Below, piece after piece: positions 7,417-16,292 of a stretch of DNA of 41,437 nucleotides. Source of the stretch: DAOUBA01 sp034432855 (lineage in GTDB: Bacteria > Chloroflexota > Anaerolineae > B4-G1). The number at the start of each line of letters is the position of its first letter. Position 1 is the stretch's first letter. The DNA is taken from contig DAOUBA010000072.1 in NCBI GenBank assembly GCA_034432855.1, forward strand, positions 1 to 41,437, in the 5' to 3' direction. A model generated the notes under the pieces. It saw only the letters and a list, made by a program, of their open reading frames with translations, made no database searches and was not told the origin of the DNA. Position numbers and translations under genes: made by a program.

Positions 7417-8733
7417 CTATTCCACGCGGGCTCGATTCGCCCTCATCAGTTCGTCCAACATCGGCTCCACTATCGCCGGATCGCGCACGAGCGGATCGGT
7501 GGCCAGAGCTGCCAGCGCCGGCGCCCGCTCACCGCTGAGTGCTGCCTCGACGATCAACTCCTGCCGCGCGACGTGGGGCGCGACAACGGCATCGGCCGCA
7601 GGCGGGAGTGCTCCTACGGCCAGCGGGCGCACACCGAGCGCGTCGATCTCGGCGACACATTCGACCACCGCCTCGCGCGGGAGATTGTCTACCTGGCCGA
7701 GGTTGGGCACGTTGACGACAAAGCGCCCCGCCGGCCCGCCCAACAGCGCAGCCATCACCGGCGCCAACTGCTCCGCGGATTCCTCCAGCCGCCACTCACC
7801 GCCATTGACGTAGTATTCGATGTGTGCGCGACGTACACGCGCCATCTCCTCGCGCTGATCCACCGTGGTCAGCAGGATCCCGTACTTGCGCCCCCAGTCG
7901 GTCTGCTCGGTCAGAATGTTGGGGAAGAACTCGGCCACGTGACGGTCGCCCGCGCCGAACAAGACGCCCAGTTGCGCAAACAGCGTCAGTTTGAGCGCCA
8001 GCCGGTCAATGAACACGTCGAAGACGTTGTTGAGTTCGACCCCCCGCGCGAACTCGAATGGGTCGTGTACGGCCAGCCATTCACGCAAGAGTTCGAACCC
8101 GTCGCGTCCGCCGACATTGCAGCGCAGGATCACCGGCAGGTGATTGATGCCGGCAACCTCGAAGGTGATGGCCTCGGGCTGGACGCCGAACAAATCGGCC
8201 AAGTGATGACGCAGACCGGTCACCTCGTGGCATAGGCCAATGGTGCGAATATTCGTGGCGCGGGTGATGCCCCGACAGATCGTCGTCATCGGGTTGGTCA
8301 GGTTCAGAAGCCAGGCATCCGGGCAGAGCCGTTCCATCTCGTGGGCAACCCGAACGGCAAAGGGGATATGACGCAGGCCTCGCGCCAGGCCTCCGGGGCC
8401 TACGGTATCTCCCACCGATTGGCGGATGCCGTAACGTTCGGGGATTTCCAGGTCGTCGCGCATTGCCGGCAGGCCCCCAATCGCCACGCACAGGATCACA
8501 AAAGTGGTTCCCTCCAGTGCTTCTTCTCTGTCGAGGGTCGTGGAAACATGCAAGTCGCCGCCCACTTGCGCGACGATGCGCTGGCTGGCACGCGCGAGCA
8601 GGTCAAGCGCTTCGGCGTCAATGTCGTGCAGCACCAGTTCGGCGCCGGCCAGCGTCCCGGTCAAGGCCATATCGGTCACCAGAGCCGGTGTCCACTGGAC
8701 GCTGCCGCCGCCAATAAAGGCGATCTTGGTCAT
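7417..8733 (-). CDS. GH4 family glycosidase (alpha-galacturonidase/galactosidase/glucosidase type)
   Basis: GH4 enzymes hydrolyse glycosides by NAD+- and Mn2+-dependent oxidation-elimination. The 438-residue protein starts with the dinucleotide loop KIAFIGGGSVQWTP and has NLTNPM (N148), C168-H169-E170-V171 for the metal, and GINHLP (N197, H198). In GH4 the residues after the CH pair track substrate. The CHEV form resembles the alpha-glucosidase group, while the neighbours (oligogalacturonate lyase) would suggest an alpha-galacturonidase, so the substrate is open. It is the last gene of a three-gene minus-strand operon. Its ATG overlaps the stop of the upstream isomerase gene in an ATGA, implying coupled translation. 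Confidence 0.88.
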   Translation of the reverse strand: MTKIAFIGGGSVQWTPALVTDMALTGTLAGAELVLHDIDAEALDLLARASQRIVAQVGGDLHVSTTLDREEALEGTTFVILCVAIGGLPAMRDDLEIPERYGIRQSVGDTVGPGGLARGLRHIPFAVRVAHEMERLCPDAWLLNLTNPMTTICRGITRATNIRTIGLCHEVTGLRHHLADLFGVQPEAITFEVAGINHLPVILRCNVGGRDGFELLREWLAVHDPFEFARGVELNNVFDVFIDRLALKLTLFAQLGVLFGAGDRHVAEFFPNILTEQTDWGRKYGILLTTVDQREEMARVRRAHIEYYVNGGEWRLEESAEQLAPVMAALLGGPAGRFVVNVPNLGQVDNLPREAVVECVAEIDALGVRPLAVGALPPAADAVVAPHVARQELIVEAALSGERAPALAALATDPLVRDPAIVEPMLDELMRANRARVE

Positions 8734-9590
8734 GGCCAGACTTTCTCCGTGCAGCCTGCCCTGGCCATCAAGTTGCGCAGCGCCTGCACGGCGCAGGTCA
8801 TGCCGCTTGCGCCGCTAAAGCCGCTGCTATGGCCGGCAATGGCTAGATGCGGCTCCAGGGCAAGGAATCCCTGATAGCCGGCGTCTCTCAGCCGGACGAG
8901 CAATTCTTCGACCTGTCCATCGCCTTCGCCAGCCGCGCAGACGCGGCCATCGGCCAGGTGCGCGTCCTTGATGTGTACGTGAGCCGTGTACTCCCCCAAC
9001 AGGGGCCAGCCGCGTTCGGTAACCTGGGCTTCGTTCTCCTGTACAAAGTTGGCGGGATCCCAGAGGAAGCGGAGGTGGGGATTGGCGACAGTGCTCACCA
9101 ACCGGTAGCAACGCGCCAGGGTGTCTCCCACAATGCCCTTCTCGTTCTCCAGTAACAGTATAAAGCCTGCGCGTTGGGCCATTTCTGTCAGTCGGGCCAG
9201 GCGGCTGGCGGCCTCCTCGACGTACTCGTCGTAACGGGCATTGCTGCTGGTATCCGGTGGGTAGAAGGAAAAGATGCGCACCTGGCGGCAATCTACCATC
9301 TCGCCGATCCGAAAAATGCGCGCCAGGTTGTCGAGTTCCTTTTCAATGGGTTCCACGATGGGGGATTTCCCGATGGGGCTACCCAGGCAACTGACGGCGA
9401 TGCCATACTCGGCACAAGTGCGGCGCAAGCGGGTTACATCCTCATCGTCAAAGTGCAGAATATTCTTGCCCCAGGCCGCACGCAGTTCCAGGTGACCGAT
9501 GTGCAGTTCACGCAAAAGACGCAATTGCTCGTCCAAATCCTCGGCGATTTCGTCGCCAAAGGCGCTGAGGGTGAATAGGGGGTGTGACAT
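8730..9590 (-). CDS. Sugar phosphate isomerase/epimerase-like TIM barrel
   Basis: This belongs to the xylose-isomerase-like / AP-endonuclease-2 family, which binds divalent metals to isomerise or epimerise keto sugars. The 286 residues form one barrel with the usual metal ligands visible: E148 in LLLENEKG, D178 in FLWDPANF, H206 in AHVHIKDA and E246 in FLALEPH. The ATG follows GAGGAG by six bases. The substrate is not predictable. Its place between a Gfo/Idh/MocA dehydrogenase and a GH4 glycosidase suggests conversion of a sugar acid or keto intermediate. Its stop overlaps the GH4 start by four bases. Confidence 0.85.
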   Translation of the reverse strand: MSHPLFTLSAFGDEIAEDLDEQLRLLRELHIGHLELRAAWGKNILHFDDEDVTRLRRTCAEYGIAVSCLGSPIGKSPIVEPIEKELDNLARIFRIGEMVDCRQVRIFSFYPPDTSSNARYDEYVEEAASRLARLTEMAQRAGFILLLENEKGIVGDTLARCYRLVSTVANPHLRFLWDPANFVQENEAQVTERGWPLLGEYTAHVHIKDAHLADGRVCAAGEGDGQVEELLVRLRDAGYQGFLALEPHLAIAGHSSGFSGASGMTCAVQALRNLMARAGCTEKVWP

Positions 9591-9604
9591 TTTGGCTCCT
9601 CGTC

Positions 9605-9672
9605 GGTTGGTTGGTTAGTTTGTTAGTTGGTTGGTTGGTTAGTTGGTTGGTTGGTTAGTTGGTTGGTTTGTT
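9605..9672. repeat. Tetranucleotide microsatellite (NGTT)17
   Basis: Seventeen consecutive units of GGTT, AGTT or TGTT without interruption. A 16-base higher-order unit, GGTTGGTTGGTTAGTT, occurs at 9605, 9629 and 9645. The tract starts inside the last codons of the dehydrogenase gene (its TAA is at 9657-9655, minus strand) and fills the gap before the isomerase start. Slippage by one unit would shift the frame at the dehydrogenase C-terminus and change the intergenic distance. Confidence 0.95.
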
Positions 9673-10752
9673 GGCCTTGAGGGCTTCGAACAGGGCGGCA
9701 TATTTCTGACGATCGAGCGGGAGTTCCACCTCGGTATGGGTGTAACTGGAATAGATCATCGCATTGGCCAGTTCCAGCGACATGCGCCCTTCTACGCCAT
9801 CGGCCGTCAGAGGCGCGCCGCGCAGAATCGCATCGTGGAAATTGCGATAGACGGCGATGTGATCCCCGCTTCCCGGCGGCAACTCGACCGGCTGCAGTGC
9901 TAACTCGGGCTGGGCAAAGCGCTCCGGGCACTGGACGACGAAATCGCGCAGATCGGTCTTAGCACGGAGGAAGGTGATCGCCCCATGCGCGATCTGCAGG
10001 CTGCCGCCCGTGCCGGCGATCTCCAGTCGCTGGGGGATGCCCGCCTCGGCAGTGCTGACGTGTACCGAACCCATTGCGCCGTTGGGCCACTCCAGCATTG
10101 CCTGCACGGTATCCTCGGTCTCGATGGGGTGAAGTAACGTGCGTGTCCAGGCGAATACCTTCTTGGGCATACCCAGCAGATAGCAGATCAGGTCCAGATC
10201 GTGCGGGGCCTGGTTCAGTAGCACCCCACCCCCTTCCCCGGCCCAGGTAGCCCGCCACCCGCCGGACTTGTAATAAGCAGCTGTGCGCGTCCACATCGCG
10301 GTCATGTCAAGGTGTTGAATCTTACCCAGATGTCCCTCGTGGATCAATCGGCGGGCAGCCTGGATTTCTGGGCGATGGCGCTGTTGAAAATTGACTGCAA
10401 GCAAGCGCCCTGCTTGCCGGGCCGCCTCGATCATCGCGTCGGCTTCGGCTACCTGGACGGCCATCGGTTTTTCGACCAGCACGTGGCAACCGGCTTCCAG
10501 ACAATCTATGGTGAGCGACGCGTGGAATGGATGGGGCGTGAGGATGACAGCAACGTCGGGTCGGGTTTCGGCCAGCATGGCCTGATGGTCGGTATAGAAC
10601 GCACAACCCGCTGCTTCGGCATTACGTCGGCCAGCCTCGGCATCTATGTCGCTACCGGCCACCAGTTCGACCGTCTCCAGCAGCCAGGCCGGGCGATGCA
10701 TGCCAAAGACACCTGCACCGATACCGATGATGACGTGTCGCAATCGCTTCAC
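9655..10752 (-). CDS. Gfo/Idh/MocA family oxidoreductase
   Basis: An NAD(P)-dependent sugar dehydrogenase. It has an N-terminal Rossmann fold (HVIIGIGAGVFGMHRPAW, a glycine-rich loop slightly off the usual GxGxxG), the family's HVLVEKPMAV (EKP) motif, VNFQQRHRP, and the substrate-side GGGVLLNQAPHDLDLICYL with the conserved HD pair. The best start is the GTG at 10752, with AAGGGAG five bases upstream; an in-frame GTG at 10779 lacks a ribosome site. This gives 365 residues, a normal family length. The last residues ANKPTN are encoded by the NGTT microsatellite. It is first gene of the isomerase-GH4 operon. The substrate is probably a sugar or uronate derivative, by context only. Confidence 0.87.
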   Translation of the reverse strand: MKRLRHVIIGIGAGVFGMHRPAWLLETVELVAGSDIDAEAGRRNAEAAGCAFYTDHQAMLAETRPDVAVILTPHPFHASLTIDCLEAGCHVLVEKPMAVQVAEADAMIEAARQAGRLLAVNFQQRHRPEIQAARRLIHEGHLGKIQHLDMTAMWTRTAAYYKSGGWRATWAGEGGGVLLNQAPHDLDLICYLLGMPKKVFAWTRTLLHPIETEDTVQAMLEWPNGAMGSVHVSTAEAGIPQRLEIAGTGGSLQIAHGAITFLRAKTDLRDFVVQCPERFAQPELALQPVELPPGSGDHIAVYRNFHDAILRGAPLTADGVEGRMSLELANAMIYSSYTHTEVELPLDRQKYAALFEALKANKPTN

Positions 10753-10835
10753 TTGCACTCCCTTCACCAAGAAATCCACATCTCAATGCACGGGCAATCG
10801 CCCCCGGCACAGAGCGGCAATAGCCATCCAGGAAT

Positions 10836-10863
10836 ATTATCGCCTTTTTTGCTTCAAGGTCAA
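10836..10863 (-). promoter_or_regulatory. Promoter of the dehydrogenase-isomerase-GH4 operon
   Basis: On the minus strand TTGACC (10863-10858), 16 bases, GATAAT (10841-10836). The start site would be near 10829, leaving a leader of about 76 bases before the GTG. It is divergent from the rpsA promoter. I see no clear operator. Confidence 0.55.
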
Positions 10864-10882
10864 ATTGCTTCGAAACCCGTAC

Positions 10883-10911
10883 TTGCAGTTTACGGCCAAA
10901 CCGCCTATAAT
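10883..10911 (+). promoter_or_regulatory. Promoter of the rpsA-clpC unit
   Basis: TTGCAG (10883-10888), 17 bases, perfect TATAAT (10906-10911), about 28 bases before the S1 start codon. Confidence 0.6.
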
Positions 10912-10938
10912 ATTAGCACCTCACCGAGGAGCCGATAA

Positions 10939-12252
10939 ATGTCCGTAAGGTCAATCTCTTCCGCTGGCAACTCGCGGTGGACATCTTCCGCCCAGGAGCC
11001 GAATCCGATGGCGGAAATGCTCGAGCAGTACCTTGCCTCCTGCAAGCGACTGAAGTGCGGGCAGATCGTTTCGGGGACAGTCGTCCGCGTGAACCCCACC
11101 GAGGTCATCGTGGACGTCGGCGCAAAGTGCGAGGGCATTGTGCCGGATGAGGACCTGCTGAAACTGCCGCCGGCCGACCGCGAGGCGATCAAGGCCGGTG
11201 ATAAAGTGCTTGTCTACGTCGTGGAGACAGAAGACTTGCGCGGTAACGTCATCCTCTCGCTCGCTCAGGCACAGGCGGCGCGCGATTGGCAGGAAGCGCA
11301 ACGGCTGTTGGAAAGCCAGGAGATCATCGAGCGGCAGGTCGTCGGCTGCAACAAGGGTGGCGTGATTGTGCGCCTCGGCAAGGTGAACGGCTTCGTGCCG
11401 GGTTCCCAGTTATCACCAACACACGTTACAGACCCGGCAGCCGTCAACGGCGACAACAAGGACCGTTGGGCCGGGCTCATCGGCAAGACGCTGCATCTCA
11501 AGGTCATCGAGGTTGACCAGCAGCGCAACCGGCTGATCCTCTCCGAACGGCTGGCACTGCGCGAGTGGCGCAGCAGCCAGCGCGAGAGATTGTTGAACGA
11601 GTTGACCGAAGGGGACGTGCGCCAAGGTCGGGTCATCAATCTGGCCGACTTTGGCGCTTTTATTGACCTGGGTGGAGTAGATGGGTTGGTGCACCTCTCG
11701 GAACTGGCCTGGAAGCGGGTTACACACCCCAGTGAGGTGCTACAGGTGGGCCAGGAGGTCGAGGTGTACGTGTTAGGAGTGGACCGGGAGCGGCAACGTG
11801 TGGCCCTGAGCCTCAAACGTCTACAACCCGACCCGTGGGCCACGGTAGAGGAGTGTTACAAGGAAGGGCAATTGGTCGAAGGGGTGATCACGCGGCTGAC
11901 CAAGTGGGGGGCGTTTGCCAGCATCGTCGGCAATGAAGCCATCGAGGGGCTGATCCACATTTCGGAACTGGACGAGGGCCCGGTCGTCCATCCCCGCGAG
12001 GTCATCCAGCCGGGGAAAATCGTCACGCTGCGCGTGGTCAGCGTGGATGCGGCGCACCACCGCCTGGCATTGAGTCTCAAGCAAGTCGCGCAGGGGGAGT
12101 ATCTGGATCAGGACTGGAAGGAGATGCTCGCAGCCGGGCAGCCTGCTCCTGAGAGCCCGCTCTCGGTTGCGCTTTCGGAGGCCATGAGGCCTGCGGAGGA
12201 TGTGGAGGGTTCTGGTAGCAATGGACAAGTTGACCAGGTTTTTCACGGATGA
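10939..12252 (+). CDS. rpsA: 30S ribosomal protein S1-like, four S1 domains
   Basis: S1 binds mRNA at the ribosome and helps initiation. The 437 residues hold four OB-fold S1 domains: about 40-107 (GQIVSGTVVRV...ILSLAQA), 125-205 (less canonical, VIVRLGKVNGFVPGSQL), 223-292 (GQ/GRVINLADFGAFIDLGGVDGLVHLSEL, the best match) and 308-382 (WGAFASIVGNEAIEGLIHISEL). Four domains are usual for S1 in Gram-positive-like and Chloroflexota bacteria, against six in enterics. The ATG follows GAGGAG by seven bases; a second possible start is at 11008. The tail of about 50 residues is acidic and low-complexity. The last 32 bases overlap clpC, so the two are cotranscribed. Confidence 0.85.
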   Translation: MSVRSISSAGNSRWTSSAQEPNPMAEMLEQYLASCKRLKCGQIVSGTVVRVNPTEVIVDVGAKCEGIVPDEDLLKLPPADREAIKAGDKVLVYVVETEDLRGNVILSLAQAQAARDWQEAQRLLESQEIIERQVVGCNKGGVIVRLGKVNGFVPGSQLSPTHVTDPAAVNGDNKDRWAGLIGKTLHLKVIEVDQQRNRLILSERLALREWRSSQRERLLNELTEGDVRQGRVINLADFGAFIDLGGVDGLVHLSELAWKRVTHPSEVLQVGQEVEVYVLGVDRERQRVALSLKRLQPDPWATVEECYKEGQLVEGVITRLTKWGAFASIVGNEAIEGLIHISELDEGPVVHPREVIQPGKIVTLRVVSVDAAHHRLALSLKQVAQGEYLDQDWKEMLAAGQPAPESPLSVALSEAMRPAEDVEGSGSNGQVDQVFHG

Positions 12253-14686
12253 AGCCCGTAGAGTTCTAAAGTTGGCCCAGCACGAGGCCGAGCGGATGCG
12301 CCACGGTCAGGTCGGCACCGAACACCTGCTGCTGGGGCTTTTGCGTGAGAAGGAAGGCGTCGCCAGCCGCGTGTTGCGAGACCTGGGCCTGCAATCCGGA
12401 GACGTGCAACATTTGGTCGAACGGCTGAGCACAGTGCGGCCGCGGTCGCCAATGGCCGGCAACGACCTTGACCTGACTCCGCGCACCAAGCGGGTGTTGG
12501 AACTGGCGGGGGAGGAAGCGCGCCGCCGAGGCGATGCCAAGATTGATACGCACCACATCCTGCTGGGGCTGGTGCGCCAGGGCGACGGCACCGCACTGGA
12601 GGTACTCAATCACCTGGGCGTCACAGGCGAGCAGATCCGCCGCGTCACCGAGCGGGCAGTGCAACAGCCGGTTCCGGCAGGGAAAGAGCAGCGCAAACCG
12701 ATCAAAACGCCGTTGATAGACCAACTGGCCATTGATCTGACCGAACTGGCCGAACAGCACAAACTGGACCCGGTCATCGGGCGAGAACAGGAGATCGAAC
12801 GGGTGATCCAGATCCTGGCCCGGCGCACGAAGAACAACCCGGCGCTGATCGGCGAGCCGGGGGTAGGCAAGACGGCAATCGTCGAAGGGCTGGCGCAGCG
12901 CATCGTCGCCGGCGAGACGCCGGAACCGCTGCTGGACAAGCGCGTGCTGCAATTGGACGTGGGATCGCTGGTGGCCGGAACGATCTACCGCGGGCAGTTC
13001 GAGGAACGCCTCAAGCGAGTCATCAGCGAACTGAAGAGCAGCAACAGTATCCTGTTCATAGACGAGGTGCACATGCTCGTCGGGGCGGGGTCGGCGGGCT
13101 CTTCGGTAGACGCGGCCAACATTCTCAAGCCGGCTCTGGCGCGGGGCGAGTTGCAGTGCATCGGCGCGACGACGATGGAGGAATACCGCAAGTACATCGA
13201 GTCGGACGCCGCATTGGAGCGGCGTTTCCAGCCCATCATGGTAGATGAGCCGTCGGTCGAGGAGACGATCGAGATCCTGCGCGGTATCCGCCCGGTATAC
13301 GAGGCCCATCACCGGCTGCGCATCAGCGACGAGGCGCTGGAGGCCGCCGCCAGGCTCAGCGCCCGTTACATTTCGGACCGCTTCCTTCCCGACAAGGCCA
13401 TTGATGTGGTTGACGAGAGCGCCTCCCGCGTGCGCATGTACAAGTCACCCTATTCCAGCGACCTGCGCGCTCTGCTCGCCGACCTGAAAGCCATGCAGCA
13501 AGCCAAAGAGGAGGCCATCGAAGAACGCCGCTACGAGAAGGCTGCTGCGCTGCGGGATCGGGAGATCGAGTTACAGGATCGGCTGGAGATGCTGCGCGGC
13601 GACTGGGGCGATACCGGGGTCGTCGTCACCCCCGAAGATATCGCCGAAGTGGTGGCGATGTGGACGGGCATCCCGCTGACCCAGTTGCGTAGCGACGAGA
13701 CGGAGCGGTTGTTGCACATGGAGGAGGAACTCCACCGGCGTATCGTGGGCCAGGACGAGGCCGTTGCGGCAGTCGCCAAGGCGGTGCGCCGAGCACGGGC
13801 TGGCCTGAAGGACCCACGCCGTCCCATCGGCTCCTTTATCTTCCTTGGCCCCACCGGTGTGGGCAAAACGGAACTGGCCAAGGCACTGGCCGAATTCATG
13901 TTCGGCAGCGAAGATGCATTGCTGCAACTCGATATGTCCGAGTTTATGGAACGCCACACCGTAGCGCGGCTGGTCGGCGCGCCGCCCGGTTACGTGGGTT
14001 ACGAGGATGCGGGGCAACTCACCGAGACCATCCGCCGGCGTCCCTTCTCCATTGTCGTCTTTGACGAAGTCGAGAAAGCGCACCCCGACGCCTTCAACAT
14101 GCTGCTCCAGATCATGGAAGAGGGCAACCTCTCGGATGCCAAGGGACGAAAGGTGGATTTCCGCAATACGATCCTCATCATGACCTCGAACATCGGGGCG
14201 GAGATGATCAAACGTGAGACGGGATTGGGCTTTGCCAGGCCGCGTGACGAGGCAGCCAGCAACGTCCGCGATTACGAGGACATGCGCAAGAGGCTGCTCG
14301 ACGAACTGAAGCGCATCTTCCGCCCCGAATTCCTCAACCGCGTGGACAATGTGATCGTCTTCCGTGCTCTGGGTCGGGAAGAGATTGCGCAGATCGTGGA
14401 TTTGGAGTTGGCCAAGGTCCGTGCGCGGCTGGTGGAATACGGCATCGGGATGGAGGTAACGGACGCAGCAAAGGGGCTGCTGGCCGAGGAGGGTTACAAC
14501 GAGGAGTACGGCGCACGGCCATTGCGCCGGGTCATCCAGAGCAAGATCGAGGACGCGCTCTCCGACGCACTGCTGGCAGGCCAGTGCGTTGCCGGCGATA
14601 CGGCGCTGGTGGACGTCGAGGTGGGCGAGATCGTGCTGCGGCAGGCGGAGGGGCGAAGCAGGCCTGATCACCAGGCCCCGAAATGA
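12221..14686 (+). CDS. clpC: ATP-dependent Clp protease ATP-binding subunit ClpC
   Basis: A class I Hsp100 unfoldase that feeds ClpP. In order it has two Clp-N repeats (residues about 5-140), AAA1 with Walker A GEPGVGKT (near 212) and Walker B ILFIDEVH (near 278), a UVR motif in the middle (EEAIEERRYEKAAALRDREI, near 430-450) that marks ClpC rather than ClpB, AAA2 with GPTGVGKT (near 543) and IVVFDEVEKAHPD, and the ClpP-docking loop as GLGFA near 667. The full 821-residue length is normal. I chose the ATG at 12221 (MDKLTRFFTDEARRVL, the family start), 12 bases after a GGAGG, over one at 12200. It starts inside the S1 gene, whereas clpC more often lies with ctsR or mcsAB, none of which is seen here. 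Confidence 0.95.
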   Translation: MDKLTRFFTDEARRVLKLAQHEAERMRHGQVGTEHLLLGLLREKEGVASRVLRDLGLQSGDVQHLVERLSTVRPRSPMAGNDLDLTPRTKRVLELAGEEARRRGDAKIDTHHILLGLVRQGDGTALEVLNHLGVTGEQIRRVTERAVQQPVPAGKEQRKPIKTPLIDQLAIDLTELAEQHKLDPVIGREQEIERVIQILARRTKNNPALIGEPGVGKTAIVEGLAQRIVAGETPEPLLDKRVLQLDVGSLVAGTIYRGQFEERLKRVISELKSSNSILFIDEVHMLVGAGSAGSSVDAANILKPALARGELQCIGATTMEEYRKYIESDAALERRFQPIMVDEPSVEETIEILRGIRPVYEAHHRLRISDEALEAAARLSARYISDRFLPDKAIDVVDESASRVRMYKSPYSSDLRALLADLKAMQQAKEEAIEERRYEKAAALRDREIELQDRLEMLRGDWGDTGVVVTPEDIAEVVAMWTGIPLTQLRSDETERLLHMEEELHRRIVGQDEAVAAVAKAVRRARAGLKDPRRPIGSFIFLGPTGVGKTELAKALAEFMFGSEDALLQLDMSEFMERHTVARLVGAPPGYVGYEDAGQLTETIRRRPFSIVVFDEVEKAHPDAFNMLLQIMEEGNLSDAKGRKVDFRNTILIMTSNIGAEMIKRETGLGFARPRDEAASNVRDYEDMRKRLLDELKRIFRPEFLNRVDNVIVFRALGREEIAQIVDLELAKVRARLVEYGIGMEVTDAAKGLLAEEGYNEEYGARPLRRVIQSKIEDALSDALLAGQCVAGDTALVDVEVGEIVLRQAEGRSRPDHQAPK

Positions 14687-14709
14687 GGCCTCGTTTCCGG
14701 GCTTCGCCC

Positions 14710-15939
14710 TTACATTGCGTATACCCTCTCTACCTGCGGCACGATCACGCGCCAGTCGTAGCGTTCCTCGACAAAGGCGCGTGCAGCGCGGCCCAGCGCC
14801 TCCCGATGCTGCGGATCGCGCAGCAGCGCCACGACCGCCGCAGCAAAGTCGGCGGGCGAATCGGCCAGCAGCAGTTCGCGCCCGTCGGTCACCGGGTAGC
14901 CCTCCGCACCCAGGCGCGTGGCGACCACTGCCTTGCCCAGCGCCATCGCCTCCAGCAGTTTGAACCGTGTGCCGCCCCCCACCCTGAGCGGCACAACGAC
15001 CACAGTAGCGGCCGCGACGTAGGGCCGCGTATCCGCCACCCAGCCTGTCAGCGTCACCGCCAGGTTGTTGCGCAGGGCATCCAGCCTCCTATGCGGCCGC
15101 TGCCCGACAGCGAGAAAGCGCGCATCCGGCTCCTCCGCCTGGATGCGCGGCAACACTTCCCCCACAAACCACAACACCGCGTCCACGTTCGGACGGAAGT
15201 CCATCGTACCGGTAAACACCAATGCATTGGCCGGGATCTGGCCGTTGGTACTTGGGGTTTCCGGCCGATAGGCCCGCGTATCAATGCCGTTGGGGGTGAC
15301 GGTGACAGTCAGATTGGGCACCAGGCGGCGGAGCGCGACAGCGTCAGCCTCCGACACGGCGAGCACGCGGTCGGCGCGACGACAGACCTGGGCCTCGTAG
15401 CGGCGCAGCCGCAGCCACTGCACGAGCGAATAGGCCGCCCCAGGCCAGCGGGCAGGAGCACGCAGGTCGGTGAAGAAGGCACGCTGCTGGAGCAGGTACT
15501 CGCAGTTGTGGTCGTCGAAAACGACGAGCGCCCCACTCCCTCCTCTCCCCAAGCCACCACGAAGGGGTTTGATGACATCCAGGTACGGGGCCATCTCGAT
15601 CCCCTCGATATGAATGACATCGAACGGTTCGCGCGCCAGCCAGTTGGCCAGACGACGGGCGTACTCATCAGAGGCGAGGCGAAGCACCATATCGGGCCGG
15701 GAGGTGGTAAACATGTCGCGGAGCCGGTCGCGGAAGGTGCGTGCAGGCGGCGGCACGATCTCGACGCGGCAGGCGGCAGCGAGCGGCCCGGCCACTTCCG
15801 GGGTCTGGCCGGGATCGAGGAACGAGAGCACGGCGATGGTATGGCGTTGCGATAGGCCGGAGATCAGGCCCCAGTTACGCAACGCAGTGCCTTTCTGGGG
15901 CGGATAGGGGAGTTGAGGGGTGAGAAAAAGAATGTTCAT
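14710..15939 (-). CDS. Glycosyltransferase family 4
   Basis: It transfers a sugar from an activated donor, probably in cell-surface polysaccharide or glycolipid synthesis. The 409-residue GT-B protein starts MNILFLTPQLPYPPQKGTALRNW, typical of the group with a PP-x-KG donor-domain opening. It has the mid-protein TPNGIDTRAY and a C-terminal GT4 signature (VPLRVGGGTRFKLLEAMALGKAVVAT) whose glutamates contact the donor phosphate. It has no signal peptide or TM, as for cytosolic GT4 enzymes. It converges on clpC with 23 bases between them. No other glycan genes are adjacent, so the acceptor cannot be guessed. The ATG is the first in-frame start before the conserved opening. Confidence 0.87.
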   Translation of the reverse strand: MNILFLTPQLPYPPQKGTALRNWGLISGLSQRHTIAVLSFLDPGQTPEVAGPLAAACRVEIVPPPARTFRDRLRDMFTTSRPDMVLRLASDEYARRLANWLAREPFDVIHIEGIEMAPYLDVIKPLRGGLGRGGSGALVVFDDHNCEYLLQQRAFFTDLRAPARWPGAAYSLVQWLRLRRYEAQVCRRADRVLAVSEADAVALRRLVPNLTVTVTPNGIDTRAYRPETPSTNGQIPANALVFTGTMDFRPNVDAVLWFVGEVLPRIQAEEPDARFLAVGQRPHRRLDALRNNLAVTLTGWVADTRPYVAAATVVVVPLRVGGGTRFKLLEAMALGKAVVATRLGAEGYPVTDGRELLLADSPADFAAAVVALLRDPQHREALGRAARAFVEERYDWRVIVPQVERVYAM

Positions 15940-15986
15940 CGCAAGACGTGAGGCGTAAGGCGCAATGCGTGAAAGGCTTCGATTTG

Positions 15987-16081
15987 ATGAACCATCCCAA
16001 TCTGGGCTAGATCGCTCGAAATCAGCATGAGACGCTGAACAACACGGCGATGGTATTATACCACCGAACGGGATGGTTCAT
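15987..16081. repeat. Distant inverted repeat upstream of the glycosyltransferase gene, with a minus-strand -10 box
   Basis: ATGAACCATCCC (15987-15998) and GGGATGGTTCAT (16070-16081) are perfect 12-base arms 71 bases apart. The inside is not coding. A TATAAT facing the glycosyltransferase is at 16060-16055 (minus strand), set in a near-palindrome GGTATTATACC. The 15940-16292 stretch otherwise has no gene; its other content is the hairpin cluster that follows. Confidence 0.55.
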
Positions 16082-16110
16082 AATTGGTTGACACTCTGCC
16101 CTGTCGGCAC

Positions 16111-16181
16111 GCCCGACGATAAATCGTCGGGCTAAAAGAACAAAGGGCGGCAAACCGCCCTTATAGCCCGCTTTAACGGGC
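16111..16181. repeat. Cluster of three hairpins (REP-like), probable terminator of the ABC operon
   Basis: There are three hairpins in 71 bases: GCCCGACGAT/ATCGTCGGGC (16111-16132, perfect 10-base arms, AA loop), AAGGGCGG/CCGCCCTT (16143-16162, CAAA loop) and GCCCG/CGGGC (16166-16181). Read on the minus strand, the middle hairpin is followed by TTGTTCTTTT, which suits an intrinsic terminator for the ABC genes ending at 16293. The whole cluster looks like a dispersed palindromic element. Confidence 0.65.
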
Positions 16182-16292
16182 GGCCGATTTTGAGGCATTC
16201 CAAAGTGTAAACCAATTTCTCCAGAAAGTTGAACCAGGCCCACTGAACAGCGGAGGCGACAGAGACGGCTGAACTGGCGCTCTTTGTCCACA

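Noticed and set aside
9605..9672. CRISPR-like array
   Set aside because: The repeat unit is four bases with no spacers; it is a microsatellite.
13571..14671. 366-codon minus-strand frame opposite clpC
   Set aside because: Entirely within conserved ClpC AAA2 coding sequence; no independent motif.
16022..16291. 89-codon minus-strand frame over the hairpin cluster
   Set aside because: It is made of palindromes and has no ribosome site or protein-like pattern.
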